A stretch of 64,000 nt of DNA from Paraburkholderia fungorum (GCF_900099835.1 NZ_FNKP01000003.1:558001-622000); one strand, 5' to 3'; shown: positions 19,474 to 29,010, counted from the stretch's first letter. The notes: a model not told the origin generated them from the sequence alone. Program-made: numbers and translations.

Positions 19474-20535
19474 ATGGCCGACAGACCGTCCTCCAGTACG
19501 TCCACAGTCCGCTCGCTGGTCCTGATTGCCGTCGTCGTGGTCGCGCTGGTCGCGGCCTTCGCCTATACGGCCGGCTGGCTCTCGCCGGGGCGCCTCACGC
19601 CCGCGAAGATCGTCAACGGCCTCGCGCCGCCGGGAGGCGCGGCGCTCGGCTTCCGGCGCAACCACGCGAAGGGCATCTGCTTCACCGGCAGTTTCGAATC
19701 GAATGGCGCGGCGGCCGCCCTGTCGCAAGCGCCCATGCTCGCGGCCGGTTCGTTCCCGGTGACCGGCCGGTTCAACCTCGCCACCGCCGATCCCAAAGCG
19801 CCGGACGCCACGGTCCGGGTGCGCGGCCTCAGTCTGCGGATCGTCGCGCCGGGCGGCAGCGAATGGCGCACGGCAATGATCGACGCACCGTTCTTCCCGG
19901 TCGCCACGCCTCAGGCCTTCTACGGACTGCTGCAGGCATCGGCCAACAAGAGCGATCCGGACGCGATGAAAAACTTTGCCGCCGCGCATCCCGAGTTCGG
20001 TCATTTTGTCGCGTGGGCGGGCAGTGCGCCGTGGATGGGCTCGTATGCGCAGGAGCGCTTCAACAGCCTGAACAGCTTCATCTTCACCAATGCGTCGGGC
20101 GAGGATCAGGCGGTGCGCTGGTCGTTCATCCCGCAGGCGCAACCGGAAGCGGTGCCGCACGATCAACTCGCGGCACGCGGCGCCGACTTCCTCGCTTCGG
20201 AGATCACGCAACGGGTGCAAGGTGCGCCGCAAAAATGGACGCTGGTGGTGTCGGTCGCCAATCCCGGCGATCCGACCGCCGACCCCAGCCAGGCCTGGCC
20301 GGACGACCGCCGCAAGGTCGAAGCGGGCACGCTGGTGGTCAGCACGATCGAGCCCGAGGCGGACGGTCCATGCCGCGACATCAACTTCGATCCGACCGTG
20401 CTGCCGACGGGCATGCGCGTCTCGGACGATCCGTTTCCCGCCGCGCGCTCGGCCGCGTATTCCGTCTCGTTCAACCGGCGGACCGCCGAGGACAAGGACT
20501 ATCCGCGCCACCCGGCGGGAGGAGCCACGCCATGA
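19474..20535 (+). CDS. Membrane-anchored catalase-family peroxidase
   Basis: The 353-residue protein has an N-terminal signal anchor (about residues 13-35) and then a catalase-like haem domain of the short, periplasmic catalase-related peroxidase group (SrpA-like). HAKGICFTGSFE near residue 64 holds the distal His, followed by the GLSLRIVAPGG and RFNSLNSFIFTNASG segments. It lacks the full catalase core, so peroxidase activity is more likely than dismutation. Its stop overlaps the start of the cytochrome b561 gene (ATGA). The usual partner role is electron delivery from the quinone pool through b561 to the periplasmic haem. Confidence 0.9.
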   Translation: MADRPSSSTSTVRSLVLIAVVVVALVAAFAYTAGWLSPGRLTPAKIVNGLAPPGGAALGFRRNHAKGICFTGSFESNGAAAALSQAPMLAAGSFPVTGRFNLATADPKAPDATVRVRGLSLRIVAPGGSEWRTAMIDAPFFPVATPQAFYGLLQASANKSDPDAMKNFAAAHPEFGHFVAWAGSAPWMGSYAQERFNSLNSFIFTNASGEDQAVRWSFIPQAQPEAVPHDQLAARGADFLASEITQRVQGAPQKWTLVVSVANPGDPTADPSQAWPDDRRKVEAGTLVVSTIEPEADGPCRDINFDPTVLPTGMRVSDDPFPAARSAAYSVSFNRRTAEDKDYPRHPAGGATP

Positions 20536-21068
20536 CCACGCCGATCCACGATCGCTTCACTCCGTTGCAGCGCGCACTTCACTGGATCATGGCGGTCTGC
20601 ATTCTGGCGATGCTGTTCATCGGCGTCGGCATGGTGTCGACGGTTCGTCCGGATTATCTGTCGCTGGTGTCGATTCACAAGCCGCTGGGCATCGTGATTC
20701 TCGTGCTGGCGCTGATCCGTCTGGTGGTCAGGCTGACGCGCGGCGCGCCGCCGTTGCCCGCATCGATGCCCGCGCCGATGAAGCTCGCCGCCTACCTGTC
20801 GCATCTCGCGTTCTACGCGCTGATGATCGCGTTGCCGCTGCTCGGCTGGGGGATGCTGTCGGCGGCGGATTATCCGGTTGTCGTGTTCGGCGTGCACCTG
20901 CCGGCGATCCTGCCGCATAGCAACAGCTTGCACACGCTGCTGTGGAACGCGCACCGAACTCTCGCGCTGTGCTTCTTCGCGCTGATCGTGCTGCATCTGG
21001 CGGCGGCGTTGTTGCACGCGCTGGTCAGGCGCGACGGCGTGTTTCAGGCGATGTCGCCGTGGCGGTGA
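20532..21068 (+). CDS. Cytochrome b561 family membrane protein
   Basis: The 178-residue protein has four transmembrane segments and histidines suited to bind two b-type haems (His near residues 17, 52, 138 and 155, for example ALHWIMAV, SIHKPLG, WNAHRTLA and VLHLAAA). This is the bacterial cytochrome b561 layout that oxidises quinol in the inner membrane. Its ATG overlaps the peroxidase stop, so the pair is translationally coupled and probably forms a quinol-dependent peroxide-reducing system. A long inverted repeat follows as terminator. Confidence 0.92.
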   Translation: MTTPIHDRFTPLQRALHWIMAVCILAMLFIGVGMVSTVRPDYLSLVSIHKPLGIVILVLALIRLVVRLTRGAPPLPASMPAPMKLAAYLSHLAFYALMIALPLLGWGMLSAADYPVVVFGVHLPAILPHSNSLHTLLWNAHRTLALCFFALIVLHLAAALLHALVRRDGVFQAMSPWR

Positions 21069-21099
21069 CGCACGCCGTCCTGAAGGCGCGACATTGAAT

Positions 21100-21139
21100 G
21101 CAAAGGGTGCCCGGTGGCAAATGCACGGGCACCCTTTGC
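21100..21139. terminator. Bidirectional hairpin terminator
   Basis: A perfect 14-bp inverted repeat (GCAAAGGGTGCCCG with its complement) has a 12-base loop and lies between convergent genes. The AAA/TTT positions inside the stem allow termination from both sides, although T tracts after the stem are poor. Confidence 0.7.
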
Positions 21140-21213
21140 GACAAACCGACTAGCAGACACATGCCAACTCACAGCGAGGCCGCCAACATACCGACGACAG
21201 CCTCAGCGCGACC

Positions 21214-22539
21214 TTACTGCGTGCCCACCTTCGGCTGATTCATCGGCATAACCGAGCGACGTTCCACCACCGCCGGTGCGGTTTCGCGCATCGACAGCGC
21301 GCACAGGCTCGAAATCACGCCCAGCAGCGAGAACATGATCGCCGGGCCCATCCAGCCGACTACGGCGAACAGTCCCGTCGCGATAAACGGCAGCAACCCC
21401 GCGACCACCGACGCGCCGTTATAGCCCAGCGAAATCCCCGACGACCGCACGTTCGCCGGAAACTGCTCGGAGAACCAGCTCGATTCGACCGCGAAAATCG
21501 GATCGTGGCTGAACAGCAGCGACAGCGTGACCGCCGTAATCACCATGATCCCTGCGCCCGTGTTGATCAGCATGAACATCGGCAAGCCGAAGGCGATCGT
21601 GAACAGCGAGCCGAGCAGGAACAGCGGCCGGCGTCCCACCTTGTCGCTCAGCATGCCGTACAGCAGATGGCTGCCGAGGCCCAGCGCCGAGCCGATCATC
21701 GTCCCCCACAGCACGTGCTCCTTGGTCGACACATGCGCGAGGATCACATACGACAGCATGAAGCTCGTGGTGATGTAGTAGCCGCCGGTTTCCGCGAGAC
21801 GCAGGCCGATGATCTTCAGAATGATGCGCCAGTCGCTGCGGAGCACCTGCATCGCGGGCCGCTCGACGATGGTCTCGCTGGCCCTGATCGCTTCGAAAGC
21901 GGGCGATTCCTTCACGCTCAGCCGGATGAAGATACCGATCGCGACCATCACGAACGACACGAGGAACGGCGCGCGCCACACCCAGTTGCCGTCGAACAGA
22001 TGCGACGACAGCAGGAACGCGCCGTTGGCGAGCAGCAGCCCGAACGGGATGCCCACTTGCGGCACTGCGCCAAAGAAGCCGCGACGTTTCGCGGGCGCGT
22101 GTTCGCATGCCATCAGCACCGCGCCGCCCCATTCCGCGCCGAAGCCGATGCCCTGCACCATCCGCAGCAGGATCAGCAGGATGGGCGCGAGCACGCCCAC
22201 CTGGTCGTACGTGGGCAACGCGCCGATCAGCACGGTGGCCGCGCCCATCGCGAGCAGCGACCAGAACAGCACGGTCTTGCGGCCCAGCCGGTCGCCGTAG
22301 TGCCCGGCGAGGTAGCCGCCGAGCGGGCGCATCAGGAAGCCGACGGCCAGCGTGGCGAACGCCGCCAGAATGCCGATCACCGGCTCGTTCGTATGGAAGA
22401 AGATCTTGCCGAACCAGCCAGCGGCGGCGGTGCCATAGATGAAGAAATCATAGCTTTCCACCGCCGAGCCGATCATCGACGCAAACGACACCTTGAACGG
22501 GTTGTCCTTCGCGGGAACTGTCGCAGATGAGGTGCTCAT
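21214..22539 (-). CDS. MFS transporter, metabolite:H+ symporter (MHS) type
   Basis: The 441-residue protein has 12 predicted membrane spans and the MHS signatures: RPLGGYLAGHYGDRLGRK between spans 2 and 3, and GFGAEWGGAVLMACEHAP with the RRGFFGAVPQVG loop near the middle. MHS carriers import organic acids, betaine or dicarboxylates with protons. It is the last gene of a minus-strand unit that also encodes a 3-hydroxyisobutyrate-type dehydrogenase and a split transketolase, so it probably imports their sugar-acid or related substrate. An 87-base gap separates it from the dehydrogenase. Confidence 0.9.
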   Translation of the reverse strand: MSTSSATVPAKDNPFKVSFASMIGSAVESYDFFIYGTAAAGWFGKIFFHTNEPVIGILAAFATLAVGFLMRPLGGYLAGHYGDRLGRKTVLFWSLLAMGAATVLIGALPTYDQVGVLAPILLILLRMVQGIGFGAEWGGAVLMACEHAPAKRRGFFGAVPQVGIPFGLLLANGAFLLSSHLFDGNWVWRAPFLVSFVMVAIGIFIRLSVKESPAFEAIRASETIVERPAMQVLRSDWRIILKIIGLRLAETGGYYITTSFMLSYVILAHVSTKEHVLWGTMIGSALGLGSHLLYGMLSDKVGRRPLFLLGSLFTIAFGLPMFMLINTGAGIMVITAVTLSLLFSHDPIFAVESSWFSEQFPANVRSSGISLGYNGASVVAGLLPFIATGLFAVVGWMGPAIMFSLLGVISSLCALSMRETAPAVVERRSVMPMNQPKVGTQ

Positions 22540-22626
22540 GGTTACTTGTCTCCGAATCGTTTTAATAAGCGAGAAGCGCGTTGGCCGGGTTTTGCGTCCC
22601 GGCGTGGTGTCCCGGCTGCGGTGCGG

Positions 22627-23472
22627 TCAGCGCCAGGTTTCGATCACGCGGCTGTCGTCGCGTAGTCCAAGCCCCGAGTCTGCCGCCTGCTGATAGCGTG
22701 AGTGCGCGAGGGTCAGCAGCGGCACCTGAGCGCCGCATTGCGCTGCCGCATCGGCGACCAGACTGCTGTCTTTCACGAAGATATTGATCGAGCTGGTCAC
22801 TTCGACATCGGTGCCTTCCAGCATCCGGGGGCCGCGATCGGTCAGCATCCACGAACCGGCTGCTCCTTTTTCAATCAGCTTCAGCACCGCGCCCGGGTCG
22901 AGACCCAGCGTGCTGGCGAGGTTCAGCGCCTCGGCAGCCGCCACGATATGAACCGAGCACAGATGCTGGTTCACGACCTTGATCGCCTGGCCGTCGCCGA
23001 GTTGCTGGCCGGTGACCTGGACGTTGCCCATTGCGCTCAATACCGGCAGAACCGTGTCGATGTCCTGCTGCTCGCCCGCCGCGAAGATCACCAGCGCGCC
23101 GGTTTTAGCGCGGGCGACGCCGCCCGTCACCGGTGCATCGACCACGCGCGCGCCCGCCTGACGCAGCCGCTCGCCCTGCTCGCGCACGCTCGCCGGGCCG
23201 ACCGTCGACATGATCACCCAGGTCTGGTCCTTCACCGCGCCAAGCGCTCCGTCGACCAGCGTCGCCAGATGATCCGGCGTCGCGACCATCACGACCACCA
23301 CCTCGGCACGCGGCGCCGCGCTGAAAGTTGCCACCGCGTCGATCCCGCTCATCTGCGCGTTTTCGCGCGCGCGGCCGAACACGTCCACACCGGTCACTGC
23401 ATGCCCCGCCTGCTGGATGCGCAACGCCATCGGCAAACCGATTGCGCCGACGCCTACGAAAGTCACGTTCAT
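22627..23472 (-). CDS. 3-hydroxyisobutyrate dehydrogenase-family NAD(P) oxidoreductase
   Basis: The 281-residue protein has an N-terminal Rossmann motif (GVGAIGLP, from residue 7), the substrate-binding DAPVTGG (112-118), and the catalytic Lys165 with Asn168 in KVVNQ. The family includes 3-hydroxyisobutyrate, tartronate semialdehyde and L-threonate dehydrogenases. A neighbouring split transketolase and a sugar-acid-type transporter favour a polyhydroxy acid substrate. It follows the transketolase C-subunit gene by 10 bases, with GGAG before its ATG, and is surely in the same operon. Confidence 0.88.
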   Translation of the reverse strand: MNVTFVGVGAIGLPMALRIQQAGHAVTGVDVFGRARENAQMSGIDAVATFSAAPRAEVVVVMVATPDHLATLVDGALGAVKDQTWVIMSTVGPASVREQGERLRQAGARVVDAPVTGGVARAKTGALVIFAAGEQQDIDTVLPVLSAMGNVQVTGQQLGDGQAIKVVNQHLCSVHIVAAAEALNLASTLGLDPGAVLKLIEKGAAGSWMLTDRGPRMLEGTDVEVTSSINIFVKDSSLVADAAAQCGAQVPLLTLAHSRYQQAADSGLGLRDDSRVIETWR

Positions 23473-23482
23473 CGCCGTCTCC

Positions 23483-24481
23483 TTACTTCAACCACTGTTT
23501 GATGCTTTCGACCATCGACGCGGTCGAAATGCCGTACCGGTCGTGCAGCGTCGGCAATGCGCCGGCCGCAAGAAACTCGTCCGGCAACGCGATCTGGCGG
23601 AATTCCGGCTGCACCCGCGCACGCATCAGCGCCGACGCGACCGCTTCGCCCAATCCGCCGACGCAGCTATGGTTTTCCGCGACCACCACCAGACGCCCCG
23701 AGCGGCGGCATTGTTCGACGATCGTCGCTTCGTCCAGCGGCTTGATGGTCGGCGCGTGCAGCACGGCCACGTCGGCCACGCCGTCGGCGAGCGCCTGCGC
23801 GGTTTCGAGCGCGCGCATCGTCATGATTCCGGACGAGATGATCAGCACGTCGCGGCCGTCGCGCAGCAGCTTCGCCTTGCCGAGTTCGAATTGATAATCG
23901 TATTCATCGAGCACCAGCGGCACCTTGCCGCGCAGCAGGCGCATGTACACGGGGCCATCGTGCGCGGCGATCGCCGACACCGCCTGTTCGGTATCGAGCG
24001 CATCGCACGGATCGACAATCGTGAGCCCGGGGATGCCGCGCATCATCGCGATATCTTCGGTTGCCTGGTGGCTCGGGCCGTAGCCGGTCGTGAGACCCGG
24101 CAACGCCGCGCAAATCTTCACGTTGAGGTTTTCTTCCGCAATCACCTGATGGATGAAATCGTACGCGCGACGCGTCGCGAACACGGCATAGGTGGTCGCG
24201 AACGGAATGAAGCCTTCCTTCGCCATGCCGCCCGCCGCGCCCATCAACAACTGCTCGGCCATGCCCATCTGGAAGAAGCGTTCAGGGTATTCGTTGGCGA
24301 AGATATGCAGGTCGGTATATTTCGACAGATCCGCCGACATGCCGACGATATTCGGCCGCTTCGCCGCTTCCGCAACGAGCGCGTGGCCGAACGGTGCCGC
24401 TTTGGTGCGCTGACCTTCGGACGCGATCGACGCGATCATCGCCGAGGTCGTCAGGCGCGGTTTGGTGATGACGGTGCTCAT
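23483..24481 (-). CDS. Transketolase C-terminal subunit
   Basis: The 332-residue protein is the C-terminal part of a split transketolase: a pyrimidine-binding domain with GMAEQLLMGAAGGMAKEG and the YGPSHQATEDIAMMRGIPG segment, then a transketolase C domain (about 200-332) with VVAENHSCVGGLGEAV. It needs the N-terminal subunit, whose stop overlaps its start (ATGA). Split transketolases occur in ordinary pentose metabolism but also in dedicated sugar-acid or sulfosugar pathways. The context here, a single catabolic operon with its own LysR, favours a dedicated pathway. Confidence 0.9.
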   Translation of the reverse strand: MSTVITKPRLTTSAMIASIASEGQRTKAAPFGHALVAEAAKRPNIVGMSADLSKYTDLHIFANEYPERFFQMGMAEQLLMGAAGGMAKEGFIPFATTYAVFATRRAYDFIHQVIAEENLNVKICAALPGLTTGYGPSHQATEDIAMMRGIPGLTIVDPCDALDTEQAVSAIAAHDGPVYMRLLRGKVPLVLDEYDYQFELGKAKLLRDGRDVLIISSGIMTMRALETAQALADGVADVAVLHAPTIKPLDEATIVEQCRRSGRLVVVAENHSCVGGLGEAVASALMRARVQPEFRQIALPDEFLAAGALPTLHDRYGISTASMVESIKQWLK

Positions 24482-25365
24482 GCGCGGTCTCCTGCCGGTT
24501 GCGCTGCATCGAGCACGGCGATGGCTTCCTGCCACTCTGGCTGCTCGACGCGAATGAAGTGGTTTTTCTCGCGCTGCTCGAGGAACGGCACGCCCTTGCC
24601 CATCAGCGTGTCGAACAGGATCACGCGCGGCACGGGTTCGGTAACGGCGCGCGCGCGGTCGAAGGCTTCGATGACGGCGGCGAGGTCGTTGCCGTTCACG
24701 CGCTGCACGTGCCAGCCGAACGACAGCCATTTGTCCGCCAGCGGCTCGAAGCCGAGGATCCGCTGCGACGGGCCGTCGGCCTGCTGCTGGTTGATATCGA
24801 CCAGCGTGATCAGATTGCCCAGTTGATGATGTGCGGCGCCCATGGCCGCCTCCCAGGTCGAACCCTCGTCGAGTTCGCCGTCCGACATCGAGTTGTAGAC
24901 CCACGCCGGGTTGCCCTTGGCCCGCAGACCGAGCGCCATGCCGACGGCAATGCTCAGGCCCTGGCCGAGCGAGCCGCCCGAGATTTCCATGCCGGGCGTG
25001 TAGGTCGCCATGCCGGACATCGGCAGGCGGCTGTCGTCGGAACCGTAGGTTTCCAGTTCCGTTTCGTCGATGATGCCGGCCTCGATCAGCGCCGCGTACA
25101 GCGCAATCGCGTAGTGGCCGTGCGACAGCAGAAAGCGGTCGCGGCCTTCCCATTCGGGTTCGCCGGGGCGGAATTGCATCGCGTGGCAGAAGGCAACGGC
25201 GAGCACGTCGGACAGGCCGAGCGCCTGGCCGATGTAGCCCTGGCCCTGCACTTCGCCCATTCGCAGCGCGAAGCGGCGAATTCGATAGGCGCTGCGCGCG
25301 AGTTCTGCGTGGAGATTCTGGCGGGTGTCGGCGGCCGGGCGCCGTGCTTCGGTGATCGGTGTCAT
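24478..25365 (-). CDS. Transketolase N-terminal subunit
   Basis: The 295-residue protein is the thiamine-diphosphate-binding half of a split transketolase. The TPP motif begins SDGELDEG at residue 161 and ends with DIN about residue 190; the usual first Gly is Ser here. SHGHYAIALYAAL (81-) and the SGGSLGQGLS loop (129-) are typical. The start at 25365 has GGAG 3-7 bases upstream, and the longer frame to 25443 lacks family sequence. It is the first gene of a four-gene operon, divergent from a LysR gene. Confidence 0.9.
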   Translation of the reverse strand: MTPITEARRPAADTRQNLHAELARSAYRIRRFALRMGEVQGQGYIGQALGLSDVLAVAFCHAMQFRPGEPEWEGRDRFLLSHGHYAIALYAALIEAGIIDETELETYGSDDSRLPMSGMATYTPGMEISGGSLGQGLSIAVGMALGLRAKGNPAWVYNSMSDGELDEGSTWEAAMGAAHHQLGNLITLVDINQQQADGPSQRILGFEPLADKWLSFGWHVQRVNGNDLAAVIEAFDRARAVTEPVPRVILFDTLMGKGVPFLEQREKNHFIRVEQPEWQEAIAVLDAAQPAGDRA

Positions 25366-25543
25366 GTCTCCGTCCTGATGCCTTCGGAATGTTTTGCGCG
25401 GTGTCCGCGTTGATGCCGATCTGGCTCGACAGGTGTCTTTCATTCACCAGTTTCAAGTCAGTTCGACGTGAAGGCAGCGTATCATTTGGATAATTCGCGT
25501 GACAAAAGAAAAGATTGCACCAACTCATGAATGAAATTCACCC

Positions 25544-26458
25544 ATGAAGCCGTTCCGCAAGTTGCCGTTACCGTTTTTGCGCGTCTTCGAGGCGGCGGGG
25601 CGCACCGCGTCGTTTGCGACGGCGGCGCAGGAGTTGGATCTGTCGCCGAGCGCGGTCAGTCATTCGATCCGCAAGCTCGAAGAGACCGTGAATCTGCGGC
25701 TGTTCCAGCGCAGCACGCGCGAGGTGAAGCTCACGCGCGAGGGAGCGATCCTGCTCGAACACGTGCAGCGCGGGATGGACGAGATGCAGCGCGGCCTCGC
25801 GCTGGTGACGGCCGACGGCCAGAGCCCGCTGCGGCTGCACACCGCGCCGAGTTTCGCGACGCAGTGGCTGCTGCCGAGGTTGTCGGGGTTTGTCCGCGAA
25901 AATCCGAATATCGATTTGCGGTTTTCAGCGAGCACGGACTACGCGCGCTTCGAGAACGACGACTTCGATCTGGATATCGTGTACGGCGAGCCGAAGCCGT
26001 CGCCGCACGAGAAGATTCCGCTGGCGCTGGAAAAGCTCACCCCGTTATGTTCTCCCGAGCTTGCCGCGCGAATCGGCAGCCCCGAGGATCTTTACGCGCA
26101 CACGCTGATCCAGTGCGACGTGCAGATGTTCCAGTGGAAGGGCTGGTTCGAGGCCAACGATCTGACGCCGCCCAATCATTACGGGCTGCACTTCGACCGT
26201 AGTTCGATGGCGATTGCGGCGGCGGTCGACGGGCTGGGCGTGGTGCTCGAATCGACGCTGCTCGCCGATCGCGAATTGAAGAACGGGACGCTGGCCTGTC
26301 CGCTGCTCGGCAGTACGCGGGAAGTGCCCTATATCGGGCACTATCTCGTGTATCCGAAACGGCTTCACCATCACCAGGCGTTCGATACGTTCAGGACATG
26401 GCTGTTGACGGAACTAGGTGTAGAGCATCCAGCACCTGACAGCGGCACCAATGCATAA
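25544..26458 (+). CDS. LysR-family regulator, GcvA-like
   Basis: The 304-residue protein has an N-terminal helix-turn-helix (TAAQELDLSPSAVSHSIRKLE) and the two-lobed effector domain typical of the GcvA subgroup, with the TAPSFATQWLLPRL segment near residue 100. It is divergent from the transketolase operon with 178 bases between, so it probably controls that operon. TGAAT-3-ATTCA at 25528-25540 is a small dyad right before the ATG. The gene ends 10 bases from the convergent fuconate dehydratase gene. The effector is unknown. Confidence 0.9.
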   Translation: MKPFRKLPLPFLRVFEAAGRTASFATAAQELDLSPSAVSHSIRKLEETVNLRLFQRSTREVKLTREGAILLEHVQRGMDEMQRGLALVTADGQSPLRLHTAPSFATQWLLPRLSGFVRENPNIDLRFSASTDYARFENDDFDLDIVYGEPKPSPHEKIPLALEKLTPLCSPELAARIGSPEDLYAHTLIQCDVQMFQWKGWFEANDLTPPNHYGLHFDRSSMAIAAAVDGLGVVLESTLLADRELKNGTLACPLLGSTREVPYIGHYLVYPKRLHHHQAFDTFRTWLLTELGVEHPAPDSGTNA

Positions 26459-26468
26459 CCCTCCGCCG

Positions 26469-27767
26469 TCAGGAACGCCACGCAGGCCCGTTCGGAAAAT
26501 CATGCTGATCGAGCGACGCCGCATGCATCTCGATGCTGTAACCCGGCCTATCCGGCGGCATATAGCGGCCATTGCGGATCACCACCGGATCGACGAAATG
26601 CTCGTGCAGGTGATCCACGTATTCGAGCACCCGATTCTCCAGCGACCCCGACACGCAGATGTAGTCGAACAGCGAAATATGCTGCACGTACTCGCATAAA
26701 CCGACACCGCCCGCATGCGGACAAACGGGCACGCCGAATTTCGCGGCCATCAGCAGAACCACGATCACTTCATTCAGACCACCCAGCCGGCAGCTATCGA
26801 TCTGACAGAAGTCGATCGCATTCGCCTGCAGCAACTGCTTGAACATCACGCGATTCTGGCAATGCTCGCCCGTCGCCACGCCAATCGGTTTGAGCCGCTC
26901 GCGAATCGCCGCGTGGCCGAGAATATCGTCGGGGCTAGTGGGCTCTTCGATCCACCACGGGTCGAATTCCGCGAGACGCCGCATGTTCGCGACCGCTTCG
27001 TCGACATCCCAGACCTGATTGGCGTCCATCATCAGCTTCAGGTTTTCGCCGATTTCCTCGCGCAGAATCCGCGCGCGGCGCATGTCTTCGTCGATATTGC
27101 CGCCCACTTTCTGCTTGAAGTGCGTCCAGCCCTGCGCGACGCCTTCACGCGCGAGCCGGCGAATCTTGTCGTCGTCGTAACCGAGCCAGCCCGCCGACGT
27201 CGTGTAAGCCGGATAACCCTGCGCGCGCATTTCCTTCTCGCGCTCGCCCCTGGTTTTCGCATGCCGATGCAGTAGCGCAATCGCTTCCTGCGGCGTGATT
27301 GCGTCGGTCACGTAGCGAAAATCGAGGCAACGCACGAGTTCTTCCGGGCTCATGTCAACGAGCAGCTTCCACACCGGCTTGCCGACCGATTTGGCCCACA
27401 GGTCCCATGTCGCGTTGACGACCGCGGCGGTCGCCAGATGAATCGCGCCCTTGTCCGGGCCGATCCAGCGCAACTGGCTGTCGGATGTGATCGTGCGCCA
27501 GAACGCGCCCATGTTCGCGGCGATATCTTCGAGCGTCATGCCGACGATCAGCGGTGCGAGCGCCTGCACCGCGCTCACGCAAATCTCGTTGCCGCGTCCG
27601 ATCGTGAACGTGAGGCCGTGCCCGGTGAGCGAGTGCGGCGAATCCGTTTCGAGCGTGACGTAGGTCGCCGAATAATCCGGCGCGGCATTCATTGCATCGG
27701 AGCCGTCGAGCGAACGTGAAGTCGGAAAGCGGATGTCCCTGACGGACAGCTTGGTGATCGTGGTCAT
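26469..27767 (-). CDS. L-fuconate dehydratase (enolase superfamily)
   Basis: The 432-residue enzyme shows all the residues of L-fuconate dehydratase at the positions I recall for the Xanthomonas campestris enzyme. KxK bases are Lys218/Lys220 in FKQKVGG, metal ligands are Asp248, Glu274 and Glu301, and the Asp324-His351 dyad is present. It would dehydrate L-fuconate to 2-keto-3-deoxy-L-fuconate in nonphosphorylating L-fucose breakdown. The ATG at 27767 follows CAGG and starts the family sequence; a longer frame is not family-like. It lies 200 bases after a ribose-type sugar ABC operon on the same strand, which may import L-fucose. Other pathway enzymes are not adjacent. Confidence 0.93.
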   Translation of the reverse strand: MTTITKLSVRDIRFPTSRSLDGSDAMNAAPDYSATYVTLETDSPHSLTGHGLTFTIGRGNEICVSAVQALAPLIVGMTLEDIAANMGAFWRTITSDSQLRWIGPDKGAIHLATAAVVNATWDLWAKSVGKPVWKLLVDMSPEELVRCLDFRYVTDAITPQEAIALLHRHAKTRGEREKEMRAQGYPAYTTSAGWLGYDDDKIRRLAREGVAQGWTHFKQKVGGNIDEDMRRARILREEIGENLKLMMDANQVWDVDEAVANMRRLAEFDPWWIEEPTSPDDILGHAAIRERLKPIGVATGEHCQNRVMFKQLLQANAIDFCQIDSCRLGGLNEVIVVLLMAAKFGVPVCPHAGGVGLCEYVQHISLFDYICVSGSLENRVLEYVDHLHEHFVDPVVIRNGRYMPPDRPGYSIEMHAASLDQHDFPNGPAWRS

Positions 27768-27967
27768 CTGCACAGGCTCCTGGGCGACAACGTTCGATTT
27801 CCGCCTGCCGGACAATCACGAGGCGGAACGGAGAATAAGAGAAAGAGGAAAGGCTGTGCCCGTCCTCTTTCGTGATTGCGTCATTGCTTCGCTAATACGT
27901 CGCGAAGACATCGCTTATTGCGTCACCCATACTCGATTCATCGCGCTGAATCGCTGGTTCGCGGGAA

Positions 27968-28909
27968 TCAGTCGTAGAGCACGGCCGCGATCTTCGGGTC
28001 GGTCATATTGGTCTTGTCGTACCAGAAGAAGCCCGTGTCGATTTTCGGCGGCAGCTTCTCGCCCTTCAGCGCCTTCACGGCCGAGTCGACAGTGCACTTG
28101 CCGATCCCCACCGGATTCTGCGTAATCGCGCCGAGCATCAGGCCCGACGTGATGTCGGCCTTCTGCTCCTTGCCGGAGTCGAAGCCGATCAGCACGAGCT
28201 TCTTGCCCGACTCCTTGACGCCGATTGCCGCGCCTTCCGCCGAGCCTTCATTCGCGCCGAAAATACCCTTCAGGTTCGGATTGGCCTGAATCATCGCCTT
28301 GGCGATTTCCGCCGATTTCAGGTGATCGCCCGCGCCGTACTGCACGGAAACGATCTTGATGTTCGGGTGCTTGGCCTTCATCTGATTCAGGAAGCCATCG
28401 CGGCGATCCACGCCCGTGCGGCTCGTCTGGTCGTGCACGATCACGCCGACCTCACCCGAATTACCGATCGCCTCGGCCATCTTGTCGGCGGCGAGTCCGG
28501 CGGCGGCGAGGTTATCCGTCGAGCAGGTGGTCAACGGAATATCGCTGTCGACGCCCGAGTCGAATGCGATCACCGGAATCTTCGACGACTGCGCGCGCTT
28601 CAGAAGCGGAATCGCGGCCTTGCTGTCGAGCGCCGCAATGCCCAGCGCCTGCGGCTTTTTCGCGAGCGCCGCCGACAGCATGTCGATCTGCTTGTCGACC
28701 ATCGCCTCGGTTTCAGGACCTTCGAACGTGATCCTGACGTTGTGCTCCTTCGCCGATTGTTCCGCGCCGGCTTTCACTGCCTGCCAGAACTGATGCTGGA
28801 AGCCCTTCGAAATAAGCGGGATATAAACATCATCCGCCTGTGCAACATTTGCCCCGCCAACCAACGCGCTCAAGCCGACCACGACACCGAATATTTTTCG
28901 ATTCAACAT
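27968..28909 (-). CDS. Sugar ABC transporter substrate-binding protein (RbsB-like)
   Basis: The 313-residue protein has a signal peptide (1-24, cleavage likely after AQA) followed by a type I periplasmic binding protein fold of the RbsB group (VYIPLISKGFQHQFWQAVKAG at the N-terminus, the ALGIAALDSKAAIP segment, and GIFGANEGSAEGAA). It captures a sugar for the permease and ATPase encoded just upstream. AGGAG lies before the ATG at 28909. The downstream L-fuconate dehydratase suggests L-fucose or a related deoxy-sugar as ligand, which is inference. Confidence 0.92.
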   Translation of the reverse strand: MLNRKIFGVVVGLSALVGGANVAQADDVYIPLISKGFQHQFWQAVKAGAEQSAKEHNVRITFEGPETEAMVDKQIDMLSAALAKKPQALGIAALDSKAAIPLLKRAQSSKIPVIAFDSGVDSDIPLTTCSTDNLAAAGLAADKMAEAIGNSGEVGVIVHDQTSRTGVDRRDGFLNQMKAKHPNIKIVSVQYGAGDHLKSAEIAKAMIQANPNLKGIFGANEGSAEGAAIGVKESGKKLVLIGFDSGKEQKADITSGLMLGAITQNPVGIGKCTVDSAVKALKGEKLPPKIDTGFFWYDKTNMTDPKIAAVLYD

Positions 28910-29010
28910 GGAATATCTCCTCCTAAGGTGGACCAGCAACCTTCAGTCGTTGCGGGAGCTTTTTGCTTTTCGTGCTTCTGCTCCCTTCTTTGAAATTGTC
29001 CGGCGCGGCG

